DNA of 64,000 nucleotides from Acanthacorydalis orientalis (GCA_034766995.1 CM068322.1:11057810-11121809), one strand, 5' to 3'; shown: positions 22,451 through 37,027, counted from the stretch's first letter. Notes: generated by a model not told the origin, from the letters alone. A program made the numbers and translations.

Positions 22451-23479
22451 TCTTAGATCGAATGATTTATATGGTTAAATTTTTTATATTCAACATTTAT
22501 CGATTTAATTGTCAACTTTTGTCGTAAAAAGTTATACAGCCATACAAAAATTAACAATATAGGACATAATTAAAACAAAATAAATAATTGATAAATTTAA
22601 CACATCAATAAACTATAGATCGTTAATAATTTCACTAATGCATTTTCTTTTATAAATCAAATATTTTATACATTATAAAAATAATTAATTTATTTTCGTC
22701 TATTAAACATTTCCATTACAATAGTTACATTCTTTAAAATATTAATTATTTTTTTAAACCTATACGTTGTAAGATTTAAATATTTCCTGTGCGAATATAT
22801 CTTAACATTAATTAATAGGTTGGTATCAATATTTTATTAAATTCTAATATACATCTCATTTATGTGCTTACTATTGTCTAGTAAATACAAATAGTCATTC
22901 ACATTTTTAATTGTTTTTAAATCGAATGTTAGGCACTATTTAAATATCTGGCAAAAGAATATAAAAAATCAATGGAGATTAATTTACATCTGTATGCTGT
23001 GCACGTCACTCTTCTCTTTTACACTCAGCAATAAAAAATGGTCTGAACTATTGTATTTAGTTTAAGAAGAGAACCCACTATACAAGACTTGCAAGTTAAT
23101 AATCACTCCTGCAACAATTAATTTAAAACATAAATATGACAAGATAGGCGACTGAAAACAAAATAAATATCTATATAACATTCAAACAAAACTGTGGATA
23201 TCTGCATAATCGTCTTAAAACTAATAAAAACTGAAAGAGGTGAATTTTCTTTATTTGAAGACAATTGACGCTTTGATTGTCGCCTTTGAACACAAAGGTG
23301 GCAATGCATTGTGTTGTACTGAATTTTAATCCTCTATGAATAACCAGGGAAAAAAGTAATCCAGTCCATTAATAGTACACATGAAATAATTGTTCTTTCC
23401 CATGAACTTTTTTCCAAACTAAAATGGATGGAATGAGATCATTTGCAATCACCACGATCACAAAAAGCACGATTGACAC
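22451..23479. other. A+T-rich DNA, no supported gene
   Basis: A minus-strand 63-codon frame (23118-23309) begins MHCHLCVQRRQSKRQ, with a Cys-x2-Cys pair in a slightly G+C-richer stretch. It might be a remnant of a zinc-binding or transposase tail, but there is too little to call. Confidence 0.35.
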
Positions 23480-24177
23480 GATTTAGAAAAAAATTATGAC
23501 CACTATTTTTTTTAATTCGCAAGAAATTTTGTCACTCGATTTCAATGATTGAAATATCACCATTACTGAAGAATATTACCCACCTTTAATACAGCTGCTA
23601 TAGAACACCATCAAAAAAAAAAAAACTCCAAGAAAAGATCACTCGAGATGTATTTTTGATGTATGAACGCCTCAATGCACATTTAAAGTATTGTAAAATT
23701 GACTAAATACAAATGTGGTTTCAAAAATTAGATCAGTAACCTTACAGTCTTAAGCTATTCCCAAGTCACTATTATTATTATAAAAACTGAAATTCAAAAT
23801 ACAAGGAAGCTTATTTATGGTCGATCCAGACATGACTGCAACAAAGTTATCACATTTTTAAGACAACAATTTTTTAAGAGTTCGAAGCATTTTTAAGAAT
23901 AAACACATATTAATGAAGTGTTGTAAGAAATATATCAAGATAGATATTTTATTAAAAAGAGATATTTTATTTTCTAATCACTATAATACAATTAGACTTT
24001 AAAAGTTTGAATCTTACCACGTATTTGTTCTTCTTCAACTCAAAACATCAATTAACATATTGTTAGAAAATTTTAAGAATTATATATTTTACATGAATTC
24101 CTCAAGCTTTTTAAACATTTTTTTAATAATTTGAAAAAAAATATTATTTTCATATAATTTTGAACGACCCACGTAAT
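23480..24177 (+). mobile_element. Possible heavily decayed irritans-like mariner
   Basis: It ends at 24177 in TTTGAACGACCCACGTA, the same terminal sequence as the better copy that ends at 25797. Around 23523 a frame reads RNFVTRF...LKYHHY, resembling the first catalytic block of irritans-type transposases (RRFVTVDETWIHHY type), with the catalytic residue lost and stops throughout. No left end is recognisable. Confidence 0.4.
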
Positions 24178-25209
24178 ATTCAAACCATTTTGAGTATTAT
24201 AAATAATGAACTTTATAATTTCATAACAAAATAAAATCCAATTATTATTTTGTTACGTTAATCATGTTAATTTTCTTCAGAATTATTTTATGTAATCAAA
24301 TATAAATGTATTCAACATTTATAACAGAATTATTTTTGTTATTTTGAAACAACTCCGACACCCCAATTATTTTTTTATTTATGAAATCAACACTGATGAA
24401 AAATTCAAAAATAAATTACAATTCGTGGAATAATTTTAATAAATCAAATCGAGTTACTATTAAAAATAACCACATATGACTAATTTTCAATCAATTGTTG
24501 TATTAAGCACAGAATTTTCATTAAAAAATAACAAATAATTTAATATCGAAAGGGGATAAAATTGATTGAAATCACATCAATAGACTTGTTCGCATAACGT
24601 TCAATCATTTCATTTAGTCGCGCTATTTATACATAAATACATCTCAGTTGACGATATGTTTGGTAGCTGATATATCGATGCGAAAATTATTAATGAACGC
24701 ATTGCATTTTTCAAACAAAATACTAAATCTATATCAGTTTGATCAATAAACAAAAAAGCCATATAGAATTCCGTTAAATATGCATTTCAATGTTGTTTGC
24801 ATAATATAATACCTATTTAATTTCAAATAACAATGTTTTGCACATCGTACTTAATTTTATTTGTTTATATTTACTTTGCATACATCAAATTTGTATAAAT
24901 TAAACATTAAATACGTTATCGAAGTACTTGAAAACAAATAAACTCATGATTTATGCAAATATAGAAAGCACAGAAATATTTCTTAATACTAAATAAAAAT
25001 ATTTTCATTTTGAAATTTATAATACAGCAGTGTATAAGTCTCAAATCGAGTAAAAAATAAGGTAATAATGCCATTTACCTATATTCTCAAAAAGAATCAG
25101 AAAGAAAACAAATTAGACTATAAAATGATTAAAGTTTATACAAATCCTTTAATAAGATATATGTTTAATTATTTAACAATTATATCACATTTAATAGTTG
25201 TTTACGTTC
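24178..25209. other. A+T-rich DNA, nothing recognised
   Basis: A slightly more complex stretch at 24600-24700 (TCGCGCTATTTATAC and ATATATCGATGCG words) has no open frame and no identified role. Confidence 0.45.
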
Positions 25210-25797
25210 TGCAGATGTTTGAAGAGAGCATTATAGCAGTCCGCAAAAATCGAAAAAAACGAGTAAGCCTTTTGCGACGATTCGTCACCGTGAATGAAAC
25301 ATCCGCCACTGCACACCTGAGTCGAAACAGCTGTCAAAACAGTAGACAACGACTGATGAAAATGCACCAAAGAAAGCGAAGACGGTTTTGTCGGATGGGA
25401 AACTGATAGCTACTGTTTTTTGGAATTCCCAACGAATCATTCTGATCTACTACTTAACGGAACAAAACACGAAAACAGAAGTTTATTATGCAACATTATT
25501 GGACCGTTTGAAAGAAGAGCTGAAACAATAACGGTCTTATTCTACGGACTTGGCCCCATGCAACTTTTTCCTCTCCCCAAAGTTGCAAATTTAACTCGGT
25601 GAGAAGAAATTTCCATCGATTGAGGATCTCATCGTCGTCCTCAATGCGCATTTTGTAGACTCACTGAAAACCAAGTATGTAGCCCTCAATGGTGACTATA
25701 TTGAGAAATAAAATCGATTTTTTCCAAAAAAAAACTGTTAATTTGTTTTTTTAATTATTATTTTTAACTTATCGAACGACCCACGTATTTTGATTGC
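25210..25797 (+). mobile_element. Truncated irritans-like mariner relic
   Basis: The plus strand reads LLRRFVTVNET, the first catalytic block with Asp replaced by Asn. It then continues in several frames: a counterpart of the VFWNSQ segment, YYATLLDRLKEELK, and (after a deletion that removes the second catalytic block) DLAPCNFFLSPK, EEKFPSIEDLI, VLNAHFVDSLKTKYV and LNGDYIEK at about 25700. It ends in the terminal repeat ATCGAACGACCCACGTA. The helix-turn-helix region and left end are missing. It is inactive. Confidence 0.75.
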
Positions 25798-26950
25798 AAT
25801 GACATCTTGATTAAAGCTTTAAAGAACAGAAAAAACTCAGATTTTTTCTATCTTAGTGCCCTCTAACCACTACAGCTGTTCCTTATAATCGCCAAAGCAA
25901 AAAAAAATGTTTGTGGTGTATGGAGTGAAAGAATAATTCATTTGTGAAATTCACATTTAATTAAACATTTTTTTTCTTTGTTCAACATCTAAAGAGAAGG
26001 AACACCAGCATTACAAGTGCATCACTTATTATTACAATTCTTAATGCCAGAATAAAGACAGTAGACTTGCAAACGTTATTTTTCGGTCTACAGAAAATTT
26101 TTGTTAGTTTTTCTTTTAAATAGAATACTCTGTCTCCTTAATTTAATGATCACTTTAAAATGTAATTTAATCATTTTGATTAAATTCACTTTCAGAAACG
26201 AATTTCCATTAAGCTTCCAACTTTTTAACTTTAAAATATTTTTCGATTAATTAGACATTCTTTCATCGTAAACAAACTAAAAACTGAAATTTTGTCGGTT
26301 ACAAGAAAAAATATGTTAATTCAAATTATCCATTGGAAATTTCATATCTATTTGATATATCGTGGAATTCGGGGAAACATAATAAATCTCTTGATTGGAA
26401 ACAAATAATTGGAAGTGGAAAAATTGATTACAATTGAAAATTTCCAGAAATAACATTACTGTTGAATGTGAAAAACTTTGAAACAATCAAGTGTGCACAA
26501 AACGGTTTCACATCAGTCACATCTTGTACCTGGACGTAGAATCTCGAAATTTTTTATACGCTTTCTTCCAATGATCAAGTTTTGGAAAAAAATTTATTCA
26601 AATCAATTCTCAAGTTTACTAATTTTTGTTAGAAAGAAATTAATGACCTTTAAATATGTCATCCGAATGATAGCGCTCTGAGACCATAGTTTCTTTTGAA
26701 AAGGTCAATGGATTTCTAAATCCACGTCCGGCTTCAAAAGATTAAATCAATACAAATAAATAAACTATATCTTCCTCGCTCGAAGGAAATAAAAAAATAG
26801 ATAAGTATCTTGTAAAATTTGTAATATGTAAGAAGTAGACTTTTAGTCATAGATTAGAATGATAATAAATTAGTAACACTTTGGCATCATTTACTACTTC
26901 ATCACCTATGGACGAAGCTTATAAATTCTTAACTTCTAAAAAAAAATATA

Positions 26951-26952
<2 letters not shown>
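25798..26952. other. A+T-rich DNA with a fragment of the foldback core
   Basis: At about 25822-25862 the words AACAGAAAAA, CTCAGATTTTTTC and TCTTAGTGCCCT resemble the centre of the foldback repeat (compare 57995-58060). A plus-strand 67-codon frame (26478-26681) is of more even composition but shows no domain. No gene is called. Confidence 0.35.

Positions 26953-26994
<42 letters not shown>
26953..26994. repeat. (AT)n microsatellite
   Basis: Pure alternating AT of about 40 bp. Confidence 0.95.
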
Positions 26995-27729
26995 TATTTC
27001 AATTATAATTTATTATAAATATATGAAGAGATTCCATCTTAGGATATTACAGAAAAAAATATAAAGTCAATAATATAGTATAAATTAAGACAAAATTTTA
27101 TATAACATTATATTTACATTATATGTTTAGCTAAATTATTCCCTGTATTTTTTTGTTTTTAAAAATAGTAGAGATTTCATTATCAGTTTTAATAATAAAA
27201 GAATTGTTAATCCCATAATATCTTTCATACGATACTTCAAACGTCAAGTTTTAAAAATATTATTTTTATAAAAGTTATAAAATATGACTTTTTCTATACA
27301 ATTTACTGTACGTATTATATATATATAGTTTGTATATATGTAAATGAATATTCTTCATAAATATTAGTATCCTCATTATAAATTCACTTCTTTTGTATCT
27401 GCAAATTATATGAAACCGATATATCATTTTCCGTATCTATAAAATGCCATTTACATTTACAATATATACTGCAACTAATAGCCTAATAGAATTCTTTTTA
27501 TTCGCTGTCAATTCAGGTAACTTTTAAAATAAACCCGCACTTCATAATAAAATACTAATAGAATCTTCATATTACTGTTTATAATATGACAATAAATCTT
27601 TCTAGGTAATAAATTAATAATGAAGAATATTTCCAGAGAATATAAAACTACAATTTTTCGTTTTCAATCACATAAACATTTCTAACAGATGTTATTTCAG
27701 GCATACGCAAAGTTCAGTATGAATAATGT
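26995..27729. other. A+T-rich DNA, nothing recognised
   Basis: No open frame, exon or repeat could be supported. Confidence 0.5.
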
Positions 27730-27730
27730 T

Positions 27731-27769
27731 TCTCTCTCTCATATATATATATATAAAATGAGAGAGAGA
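27731..27769. repeat. TC/GA inverted repeat
   Basis: TCTCTCTCTCAT, an AT spacer, then ATGAGAGAGAGA form a clean inverted repeat of 12-bp arms just upstream of the miniature element at 27791. Confidence 0.85.
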
Positions 27770-27790
27770 TATGTATATGTTATATATATA

Positions 27791-29488
<1,698 letters not shown>

Positions 29489-29526
<38 letters not shown>
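29489..29526. repeat. (AT)n microsatellite
   Basis: Pure AT. Confidence 0.95.
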
Positions 29527-29529
<3 letters not shown>

Positions 29530-29640
29530 CCAATTTATAAGAAACTACTATTTTTTATAATTACTCTCGAATTTAAAATTAAATCTTATATATGAGAATG
29601 CGGATTCCATAAGTACTTCTCTCTCTTTATATATATATAT

Positions 29641-30618
29641 AAGGTCCATTCAATAATTAGAAAAAACATCAATGATTAAAAAGACTTATTACAAAAACAA
29701 GACATTTGGATCACATATATTATTTTTCCACATAACTGCCATTGACTTCCATGTTTTTTTGGTATCGTAGCACTAGTTTGTTTATTCCGGTGTCGAAGAA
29801 ATCCGCCGCCTGTGACTTAAACCAATTAAAAACACCTCCCCAGTTTTTCATTATTTTCAAAGCATTGAAATGCGAGTCATTACTTTAGATACAATAACAG
29901 GTGGCAATTGCTTGAAGCGAGTTCGGAGCTGTAGGGTAGGTGGTAAAAAATTTCCCGTCCAAGCGTTTTACGATTTCACGTTTCTGTAGGAAATCCAGGT
30001 TTCATCCCCAATCACAATATGACTACAAAAGTCGTGTCCATTTTCCTCACATTGCAAAAATCGGTTATCTGAATCCATACGTTTGCTTGTGGGCATCGCT
30101 TAACATTTTTGATACTTATCTGGTACACAGTTTTTGGTAGTCTAACTTTTCTGTCACTATGTTATAAATCGCTGATCGTGAAATTTCTAGAAATTCAATA
30201 GGTAATTGTGAAACGACGTTTTTCTCGAATTTTTGTGTTCATTTTTTCAACCAAATTATCTGTCATCACTCTAAGCCGGCCGCTGCTCTCTTCATCATGA
30301 ATATTCATTTTTCCTTCTTTGAATAAATGACACCATTGTCTAACCTTACTGTCACTCATAACTCTTGGTCCATACACCTCTCAATGTTGTCTGTGAATTT
30401 CAGCAACACTATTATTAATAAAAAGTAGATCACAGAAAAAACCTCTTAGCTGGCGGAATTATTTATTGTTGCACTCATTATAAATCACTTACTCGTGACA
30501 TCAAACAAGAACCCAATGGCAAGAAAATGGCTGATAGTTAGCCTATGAACTACGCAAAGCTACTGCGCATGCGCGGTCTCATCATTCATGTTTAAGTGGC
30601 GATAATTATAAAATGGAC
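29641..30618 (-). mobile_element. Internally deleted mariner of a second lineage
   Basis: The ends are inverted: AAGGTCCATTCAATAATTAG on the left, and on the right TAATTATAAAATGGACTT, the complement of AAGTCCATTTTATAATTA. On the minus strand the transposase starts ATGAGTGCAACAATAAATAA near 30478. It reads MYGPRVMSDSKVRQWCHLFK, then DEESSGRLRVMTDNLVEKM, REKRRFTI, IYNIVTEKLDYQKLC and a region equivalent to GDETWISY, broken by frameshifts. It then skips the middle of the gene to the 3' end (FFDTGINKLVLRYQKNMEVN). The catalytic core is mostly deleted, so it is inactive. It is distinct from the family at 10386. Confidence 0.85.
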
Positions 30619-30640
30619 TTTTTTTTAAAAACGCTCCTTA

Positions 30641-30641
30641 T

Positions 30642-30687
<46 letters not shown>

Positions 30688-30688
30688 C
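30641..30688. repeat. (CA)n(TA)n compound microsatellite
   Basis: About 22 bp of ACAC followed by ATAT. Confidence 0.95.
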
Positions 30689-30991
30689 TTCGTATTTCAA
30701 CTTTTCAATTAACGTTTTATATACGTAAATCGTGTAACAAGATAAAACCCTTTAAATTAATTTCCAGTTGTCTTAGTAGCTTATTAACTCGTCAATTTTC
30801 TTATAATGACAAACATAGTGTATAATTACTTTTGCAATGACACACATCTAGTATATTATTTTATAATGACTTTTTTACGATAGTATACTTTCGCCTATTC
30901 AAACCAGGTTGAAAATATAAATTAAGTAATTATATATTATTTGCTACCAAAATTAAATAATAGAAAATAAATATATGTCTACTAACTTTAC

Positions 30992-31047
<56 letters not shown>

Positions 31048-31589
31048 GCTCATGTTCATAGAAATATATGACTTTTCAAATAAGTTATAATCTGCAATCT
31101 ATGATTCCTATCACGTACGACAGGTGCCGTTGTATCAATATCACAAACCATTTCTCACACTTGTTCTTGATCAAATTTTCATTACAATATTTACTATTGT
31201 ATCCCGTGTACTACTTGAAATAAATGCACAATGACACGTACGTGTGCACTCGTGAGGTTATTCCATTATCATTTTTTGTATAGACAGTCAAATGTTGTGC
31301 AAAAAGTTTTGAATGCAAATAAAAAGCAGTCGAAACTAAATATATCCTACATATTCATATCGCAAGAGTAATGCTTTAAATAATGAAGATGTGAGTTTTT
31401 TGTTGAATTATATTTAAGATAAATATTATTTTATAGTTAAACGTTTTCTAAAAAAAACGTTTTCTTGTTCTAGGTAAGTTATTTGTGTCTAAAGGCTGTT
31501 GAGTTATAAAGGTTCGTCGACAACTAAAAGTCATCAGCGCCCGTTATTTTCCCTAAAAATCAGTTTTAAAATAATAAATTTTCATAAAA

Positions 31590-31590
<1 letters not shown>
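30689..31590. other. A+T-rich DNA with one AT array, no gene seen
   Basis: Includes an AT/ATAC microsatellite at 30992-31045. The stretch at 31490-31560 (GGTTCGTCGACAACTAAAAG and CATCAGCGCCCGTTA words) is more complex but has no frame. Confidence 0.45.

Positions 31591-31630
<40 letters not shown>
31591..31630. repeat. (AT)n microsatellite
   Basis: Pure AT. Confidence 0.95.
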
Positions 31631-31634
<4 letters not shown>

Positions 31635-31653
31635 CAAAGCATAAACTATTCAG

Positions 31654-31890
31654 TTGACTATATATCCAACTCATATTTGTGTTTACGTACGTTCGTACAT
31701 ACGAAGCATTCTTTACTTAAACTGGAATGCAATTATTATAGTGGAAAACAATGCAACAGTACGAAGCCAAAATGGTATAAACAGATGTAGGATAAGTGGG
31801 TTGTACGAAGTCCGGCTGGAGCAACTCCCGAACAGTACTACTCGAATACTGATCGCACAGGATTATCTTCCGGGAATTGAGACGCGACCG
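31654..31890 (+). other. Candidate exon or 5' leader in a G+C-rich island, weak
   Basis: A 94-codon plus-strand frame (31654-31938) crosses a stretch of even composition (about 31730-32040). It includes RSQNGINRCRISGLYEVRL and STTRILIAQDYLPGIETRP. A donor-like site, GCGACCG|GTAATT, lies at 31890/31891. The complementary strand is also open, which weakens the case. No domain is recognised. It could equally be promoter or leader DNA of an unseen gene, or a conserved non-coding element. Confidence 0.2.
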
Positions 31891-32040
31891 GTAATTATTA
31901 TATGTAGCCTCGTGTGCCCGACACATAACTCATTCTAGACCGGCCCATTTTCGGTCCCGTATGACCGTTGTAGACACGCGCACTTCGGTGACACGTACGC
32001 TTTCAAATAGAATCATACTACACTCTTGGTGTACGTATAC

Positions 32041-32810
32041 AACACAGTCACGGATTTATATCATATTATACATAAATAATGTGTATATCGATAATACATT
32101 AACGCCTACAATACATTACGTAAAATATAAATAAGCTAAAAATACGAATAATTCAATTATCATTGTTTGTTTTTTCTTTTTGTATTCCGCTTTAAAAACT
32201 ATTTTCAACGTTGACCTGTACTCTCTGTTGGGACTTCTTACTCATCATTTATTTAAATAAAAAAGGAATAAGCTAAAATATTTCAATGAAATATTGGTGC
32301 GTTATTGATTTATTGCATTTTAATAACATATTGATTTATTAATACAATGTTCATTGAAAATTATCGAGAACTGCTTAAAAGAAAAACTATTAAAACTTTT
32401 AGAATGTATGTGAGAGCTGTAAAAATTCTAAGGAGTTAATGAAATTTTATAACTTTACTCGTTTTTTTTATTTTCAAGTTAAATATTTAGTCTGAATGCG
32501 ATGCTCTATTTTAATTTAAGACAAATTAAAACTAAAACTTTCAATATTTTTACAAGTTCTCTTCTGAAAACCCGTCGCATTCTCGAATATAGTAACAAAA
32601 AAATATATTTAAAAAGAAAATATAAAATTGTTTGAAATTTTTTGCGTGTGGTATATAAACAGAGAAAAGTTTGTGTGAAATTTCATCAAGATTTTCTTTA
32701 GTATTTTAAGTAAATGAAAATGTTATAATCTATGTCTGAACATTATTAAAGCATTGTCACATTGTACACTTGGAAAAAATGTTCAATATCATAATAAATG
32801 AGACCATATA
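32041..32810. other. A+T-rich DNA, nothing recognised
   Basis: No frame, exon or repeat is supported. Confidence 0.5.
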
Positions 32811-33867
32811 CAGCCGAGTGTTTTTAAACGTATCTTTTTAATGCAATTTTGAAGTTATGCGGTGCATATTTTATGCAAATTCGGGGTTTCCCCGTTGTAT
32901 ATATATATATATATATATGAACTGCCCGTTGTTCAAAAATTTTAAATTTAAGTTATTATATTCTTTTAAATTTATATTTTTAGTTTCCAATTTTCTATTT
33001 TGGACTGTTTAAATCATGTTGTATCTGATATCGCTCAACAAAGACCATAAACTTTAAATGTCTGTTTGAAAGCAGTTTGGCCTGAATTTTTTGTAAACAG
33101 TGCAGCCATTTAAACATCGATATTATTACTTTGGCACATGAAATTGGTGGAAAAGGTTTTGATACCTTTAGCTAGAATGATTTCGAGGAATTGCTTGTGG
33201 ATAATGTCTTAAGTGACGATGGTATTATTGGTATAACTTTAAATATCGTCGAAGATCCAGAACATGAAGAGGAAGAAAAACCTCTCCCCCTCACTGTTAA
33301 TATAATTGAGAAGATTTTCAACTTTGCAATAAATTGAAATTTTCTTCTTCATGACACATATTCTGAATGAGTCTTCATACTCCAACGTGAGCAGAAAAAC
33401 TGTATAAAAATTAGTAAAATCATCATCGAAATGTTTAATCACTGATTACATTCTGTTTGCGAAGAACCATTGTCTTTACAGTGCAAATCTGTTGCACTAA
33501 CTAATAATGAAAGTGATTTGGCACCAGTTCGAAAATGGTGCCGAACATTGTCAAGTAGTGATGATAATTTTGATGAAAAAGTGTAAAAAGAATTATTACT
33601 TTTCAAGAAAATGAATGAATAAAGTTTTTAAATAAACTTATTTTAAGTTTTATATCAATTTCTTTCCGATTTTCGAAGGAATTTTACGCATTCTTATTTT
33701 CCTAAATTTTCATAAACTTTTTTATGCGATTTTCGGTGTATTTTAACTCATTGCTGTGGTTTTAGAAAATTATAGAACGTATCGCTAATTTTTCAACATA
33801 AATTATGCCTTTCTTTATTTGTGGTTTTCTATGGTACGTATCTACCGCATAAAAAGAGACTCGACTG
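32811..33867 (+). mobile_element. Pogo/Tigger-like element, internally deleted
   Basis: The left end is CAGCCGAGTGTTTTTAAACG preceded by TA. The right end on the complementary strand is CAGTCGAGTCTCTTTTTATG, also flanked by TA. These match each other in the outer 10 bp or so and have the CAG start of pogo/Tigger elements. From about 33045 to 33612 the plus strand encodes the acidic C-terminal domain of a Tigger/jerky-type transposase: ITLAHEIGGKGFDTF, DFEELLVDN, EDPEHEEEEKPLPLT, IIEKIFNFAI, FLLHDTYSE, ILQREQKNCIKISKII and KWCRTLSSSDDN, with a few stops. The N-terminal CENP-B-like and DDE regions are deleted, so it is non-autonomous and dead. Confidence 0.8.
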
Positions 33868-34569
33868 TATTCATAAATTTCATATATGTAATAATATTTA
33901 TATTTTTATTCATATTTAAACTTTGCTTCATAATTTATATCAATAAATTATATTAATTATATTTAAAAGTGTTCGTTTCAAATCATACTTTTTACATTTG
34001 AATTTGTTTTCATGATACGTAGCAATATGAATAAATTTAGCTAAAATGATCATTGGACAACAGAAAAAGTATTCATTAATTCAAATTTAAAGCACCTGCT
34101 ATCATTTCACTTTCAACTTCTGTTACTAGTTACAAATTGCATATATTAATGAATTTCGAATTTTGTATAGTTTTCTTTTATATTGCAACCCCAATACATC
34201 CTCAAAATTAACCCGACTTAAAAAGTTAACAATTCTTATAAAACCATTCAATTTATAGATTTTTTTAATCTTATCAATAGACAATAATATAATTGTCGAA
34301 TGATTAGAAAACCTAATAATCATAAATCAAAATATCTTCAAATATAAGAGTGAAATAAGTTTCCAGCCATAGTTATTGACTTTTTTCAATGATACACTAA
34401 TGCAGTATATCATACATCTTTTGTAATTTCTCAGTCAAACGGTACTTATTAATGTTCGGTCATTTGATAAAATTGCAAGAAATAATGATCCTGTGATTTA
34501 TTCTGTAAAAATCTCTTTATCAATGAATAGAGATTTTCGATAATTAGTCCTTAAAACTTTTTGACATTT
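33868..34569. other. A+T-rich DNA, nothing recognised
   Basis: A 65-codon minus frame (34126-34323) has no domain and A+T-driven composition. Confidence 0.45.
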
Positions 34570-34687
34570 CCATTTTTTTAAATATTTTTCTTCTGTATTT
34601 TACCACTATGAGCCATCACCGTCGAAATGCACGTGATCGACAATTACAAAAGGTCAATAATCAATTATTAAACATTTTTAATAAAAG
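34570..34687 (+). repeat. Single arm of the foldback repeat
   Basis: It carries the right-arm order TCTGTATTTTACCACTATGAG, GAAATGCACGTGATCGACAA, GGTCAATAATCAATTATTAA and ACATTTTTA of the family. The opposite arm is not recognisable. Confidence 0.5.
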
Positions 34688-34885
34688 AAAGTATTGTAGT
34701 TTGTATGAATCTAAATAATTCATTTGAAAAAATGAATTTAACCATTTTGTTCCAAAACTATATTGTAACTGTTTTTTCTCTGAAACAAAATTATTTTCTT
34801 TAAATTTACGAATAAATTCATATAATTTCAATAGAATAAAAATTAAAATTATAAATTTCTCTACATTCAAATAAAGTAATATAAT

Positions 34886-34886
<1 letters not shown>

Positions 34887-34936
<50 letters not shown>
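34887..34936. repeat. (CA)n(TA)n microsatellite
   Basis: ACACACACATACAT followed by about 36 bp of AT. Confidence 0.95.
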
Positions 34937-34939
<3 letters not shown>

Positions 34940-36395
34940 GTATATGTGTATGTTTGTGTGTTTATCAACACACGCACAGGTGTTATGTGTTACAAATGTT
35001 ATCACATTTGGAACACATAACACCTGACTGTAAAGTTTAATTCAAGTTAAAGTGATATTCTCCATATGAATTATACGCGAAACACTATTTACTGACGTTA
35101 TTGAACATCCAACGGACCTGTAAACTTCTCTACATATCATTATTACTTGATTTACAAACGCAAAGCTTCACAAACTGTAATTATCACTTATATATTCAAC
35201 GATATCTAATGGTGGTCTAACAGAAATCTATGTTTGCGCGGGATTACATCCAAAGTTGCGTAAATAGAATGAAGATTAACTACCACCAATTCATCAGGGA
35301 TTCAATTGAAACATTTTTGTTCGACATTCGACGAATTTAATTAATTTAATATCCTCTATAATATCATAACACATTTATATGGTTTCATAAATATTATATC
35401 GATATAAATTAATTTCATTTTTTTTAAATATTTCAATATCTTGTATTATTTATATATTTATTGTCCTTTTTTTAAATTGAAATTCATATGAATCCATAAT
35501 ATAAATACACAGTGTGTTTCAAGTATTTTTGCGTTAAATCAACGAATGAATATAAATCTTGTGCTCTGTTGGTGAGTATTAAGAATAAAGATGGATGAAT
35601 AGAGTAAATATATATGAATTAAATTCAATTTCAGTTGGTGGTATTGTTATGTTTTATCTCTGTTGTGATTAAAGAATGCGAATAGGAATAAAAACACTGT
35701 ACATATTTCAATTTAACCTTCTTCTTTAATACATTTAATTTTTATTTAATACCAATCTTAAAAGGAAAACCATATATTTATATTTCATTATTTAATATTA
35801 TTACGTAATTCAGTAGTGGCCATTATATAATTATTATTAAAGAAACAAGAAGTTCGGTTTTAGATGAAAATGTAATATATTTAAATAAATTCTCAAATAT
35901 CACATTATTAAAATTTAATGTTAAAAATTCCTTCAAATTCTTTGTACATATATAAATATGTGATATTATTAGGTTTATTTTTTACGTTCATTCGAAATAT
36001 TTAATTATTTTACCTCAAATAAGCCTTATGTAACGATAACAAATGGTAATATATATAATGACATCCTTACAGAGAGTTATATAATCTTGTGTATTACTAT
36101 TTGATTTTGTTAAATATAGGCAGAGTTGTGTGAAAACAAAAGATTGATTCTATTACCCTTTTGTGAAAAATTACATTTGTAATAATTAATTGTGAATTCC
36201 CAAGAGAGCCACAACATCAGAACTGTATTGTAACTGCCTTTTCAAATTAAGAGAAATGAAGATTCAATGTTTTTTAGTCATTATTCATCATTCAACTTCA
36301 ATTTAAATTATAATTTTCATTTAATTTAGATTTCAATAATGTATCTTTGAGCTATAAAAAATAAAAAAATAAATTCGTCCATAAAAAAGAGTTTA
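34937..36395. other. A+T-rich DNA with one complex stretch and one possible miniature element
   Basis: 35080-35330 is of mixed composition without open frames (words such as TGTTTGCGCGGGATTACATC). At 35508-35703 the ends CACAGTGTGTTTCAAG and AAAAACACTGTACAT form a weak inverted repeat like Tc1-type termini. Neither is strong enough to name. Confidence 0.35.
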
Positions 36396-36403
36396 ATATA
36401 TAC

Positions 36404-36787
36404 CAGGGGCGGGCAATTTCTTTGACAATAAGAGCCGCATATAATCCTTTTTATATATTTTTGAATGTTCAAGAGCCACAGAAAATATTATTTAAAACTT
36501 GTATTTATAAATAATAAAAAAAATACAACTATGTAGTAGTCCTACTCACTAAAGCAAAATATGTTTAATCTCTACTCATTGAAGACTGATTGAGTCTACA
36601 TTTTTGCAGTTATTAGTTTAAAATCTGGCTATAGATTACTACTATATCACTACTACTGTCACTATTACTACTATATAATCTATACATTACTACTATAGAC
36701 TATTAATATAAAAGTTTATAAAAAATGGAAATAAAACTCTATATTGTCTCGAGAGCTGCTTTGGGTGTCGCAGTTTGCCTACTATTA
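36404..36787. mobile_element. Non-autonomous hAT-type element with perfect 8-bp target duplication
   Basis: It starts CAGGGGCGGGCAAT, the classic hAT terminal sequence, followed by the subterminal words AAGAGCCGCATATAA and CAAGAGCCACAG. It ends in a decayed complement, GTCGCAGTTTGCCTACTATTA. Immediately outside, the 8-bp sequence ATATATAC is present on both sides (36396-36403 and 36788-36795), the length expected for hAT insertion. The 384 bp carry no transposase frame, so it moved using a transposase encoded elsewhere. Confidence 0.85.
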
Positions 36788-37027
36788 ATATATACCATAC
36801 TTTTTTATTTTACTACCATTACTTTTCATAGTAAAGTTACCAATAGTAAATGAATTTTTAATAATATTAAATTCTTAAAAAATAATTTAATATCATTTAG
36901 TTTTTTTCATTAAAATCGTTAACTATGTACTTTTAGAAGAGTGTAACAGCATTAATAATTCGCTCAAAAAGTAAAAAAACTGCAACTAAATTCATTTTCA
37001 AAAAAAAAAAATTTTAACTAACCGCAA

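Noticed and set aside
23118..23309. Minus-strand frame with CHLC motif as a possible piggyBac cysteine-rich tail
   Set aside because: Only one Cys pair is present, the remaining residues do not follow the expected spacing, and no TTAA-bounded ends were found nearby.
35508..35703. Possible Tc1-like miniature (CACAGTGTGTTTC ... AACACTGTAC)
   Set aside because: The inverted match is only about 8-10 bp and decays at once. No second copy was found in the window.
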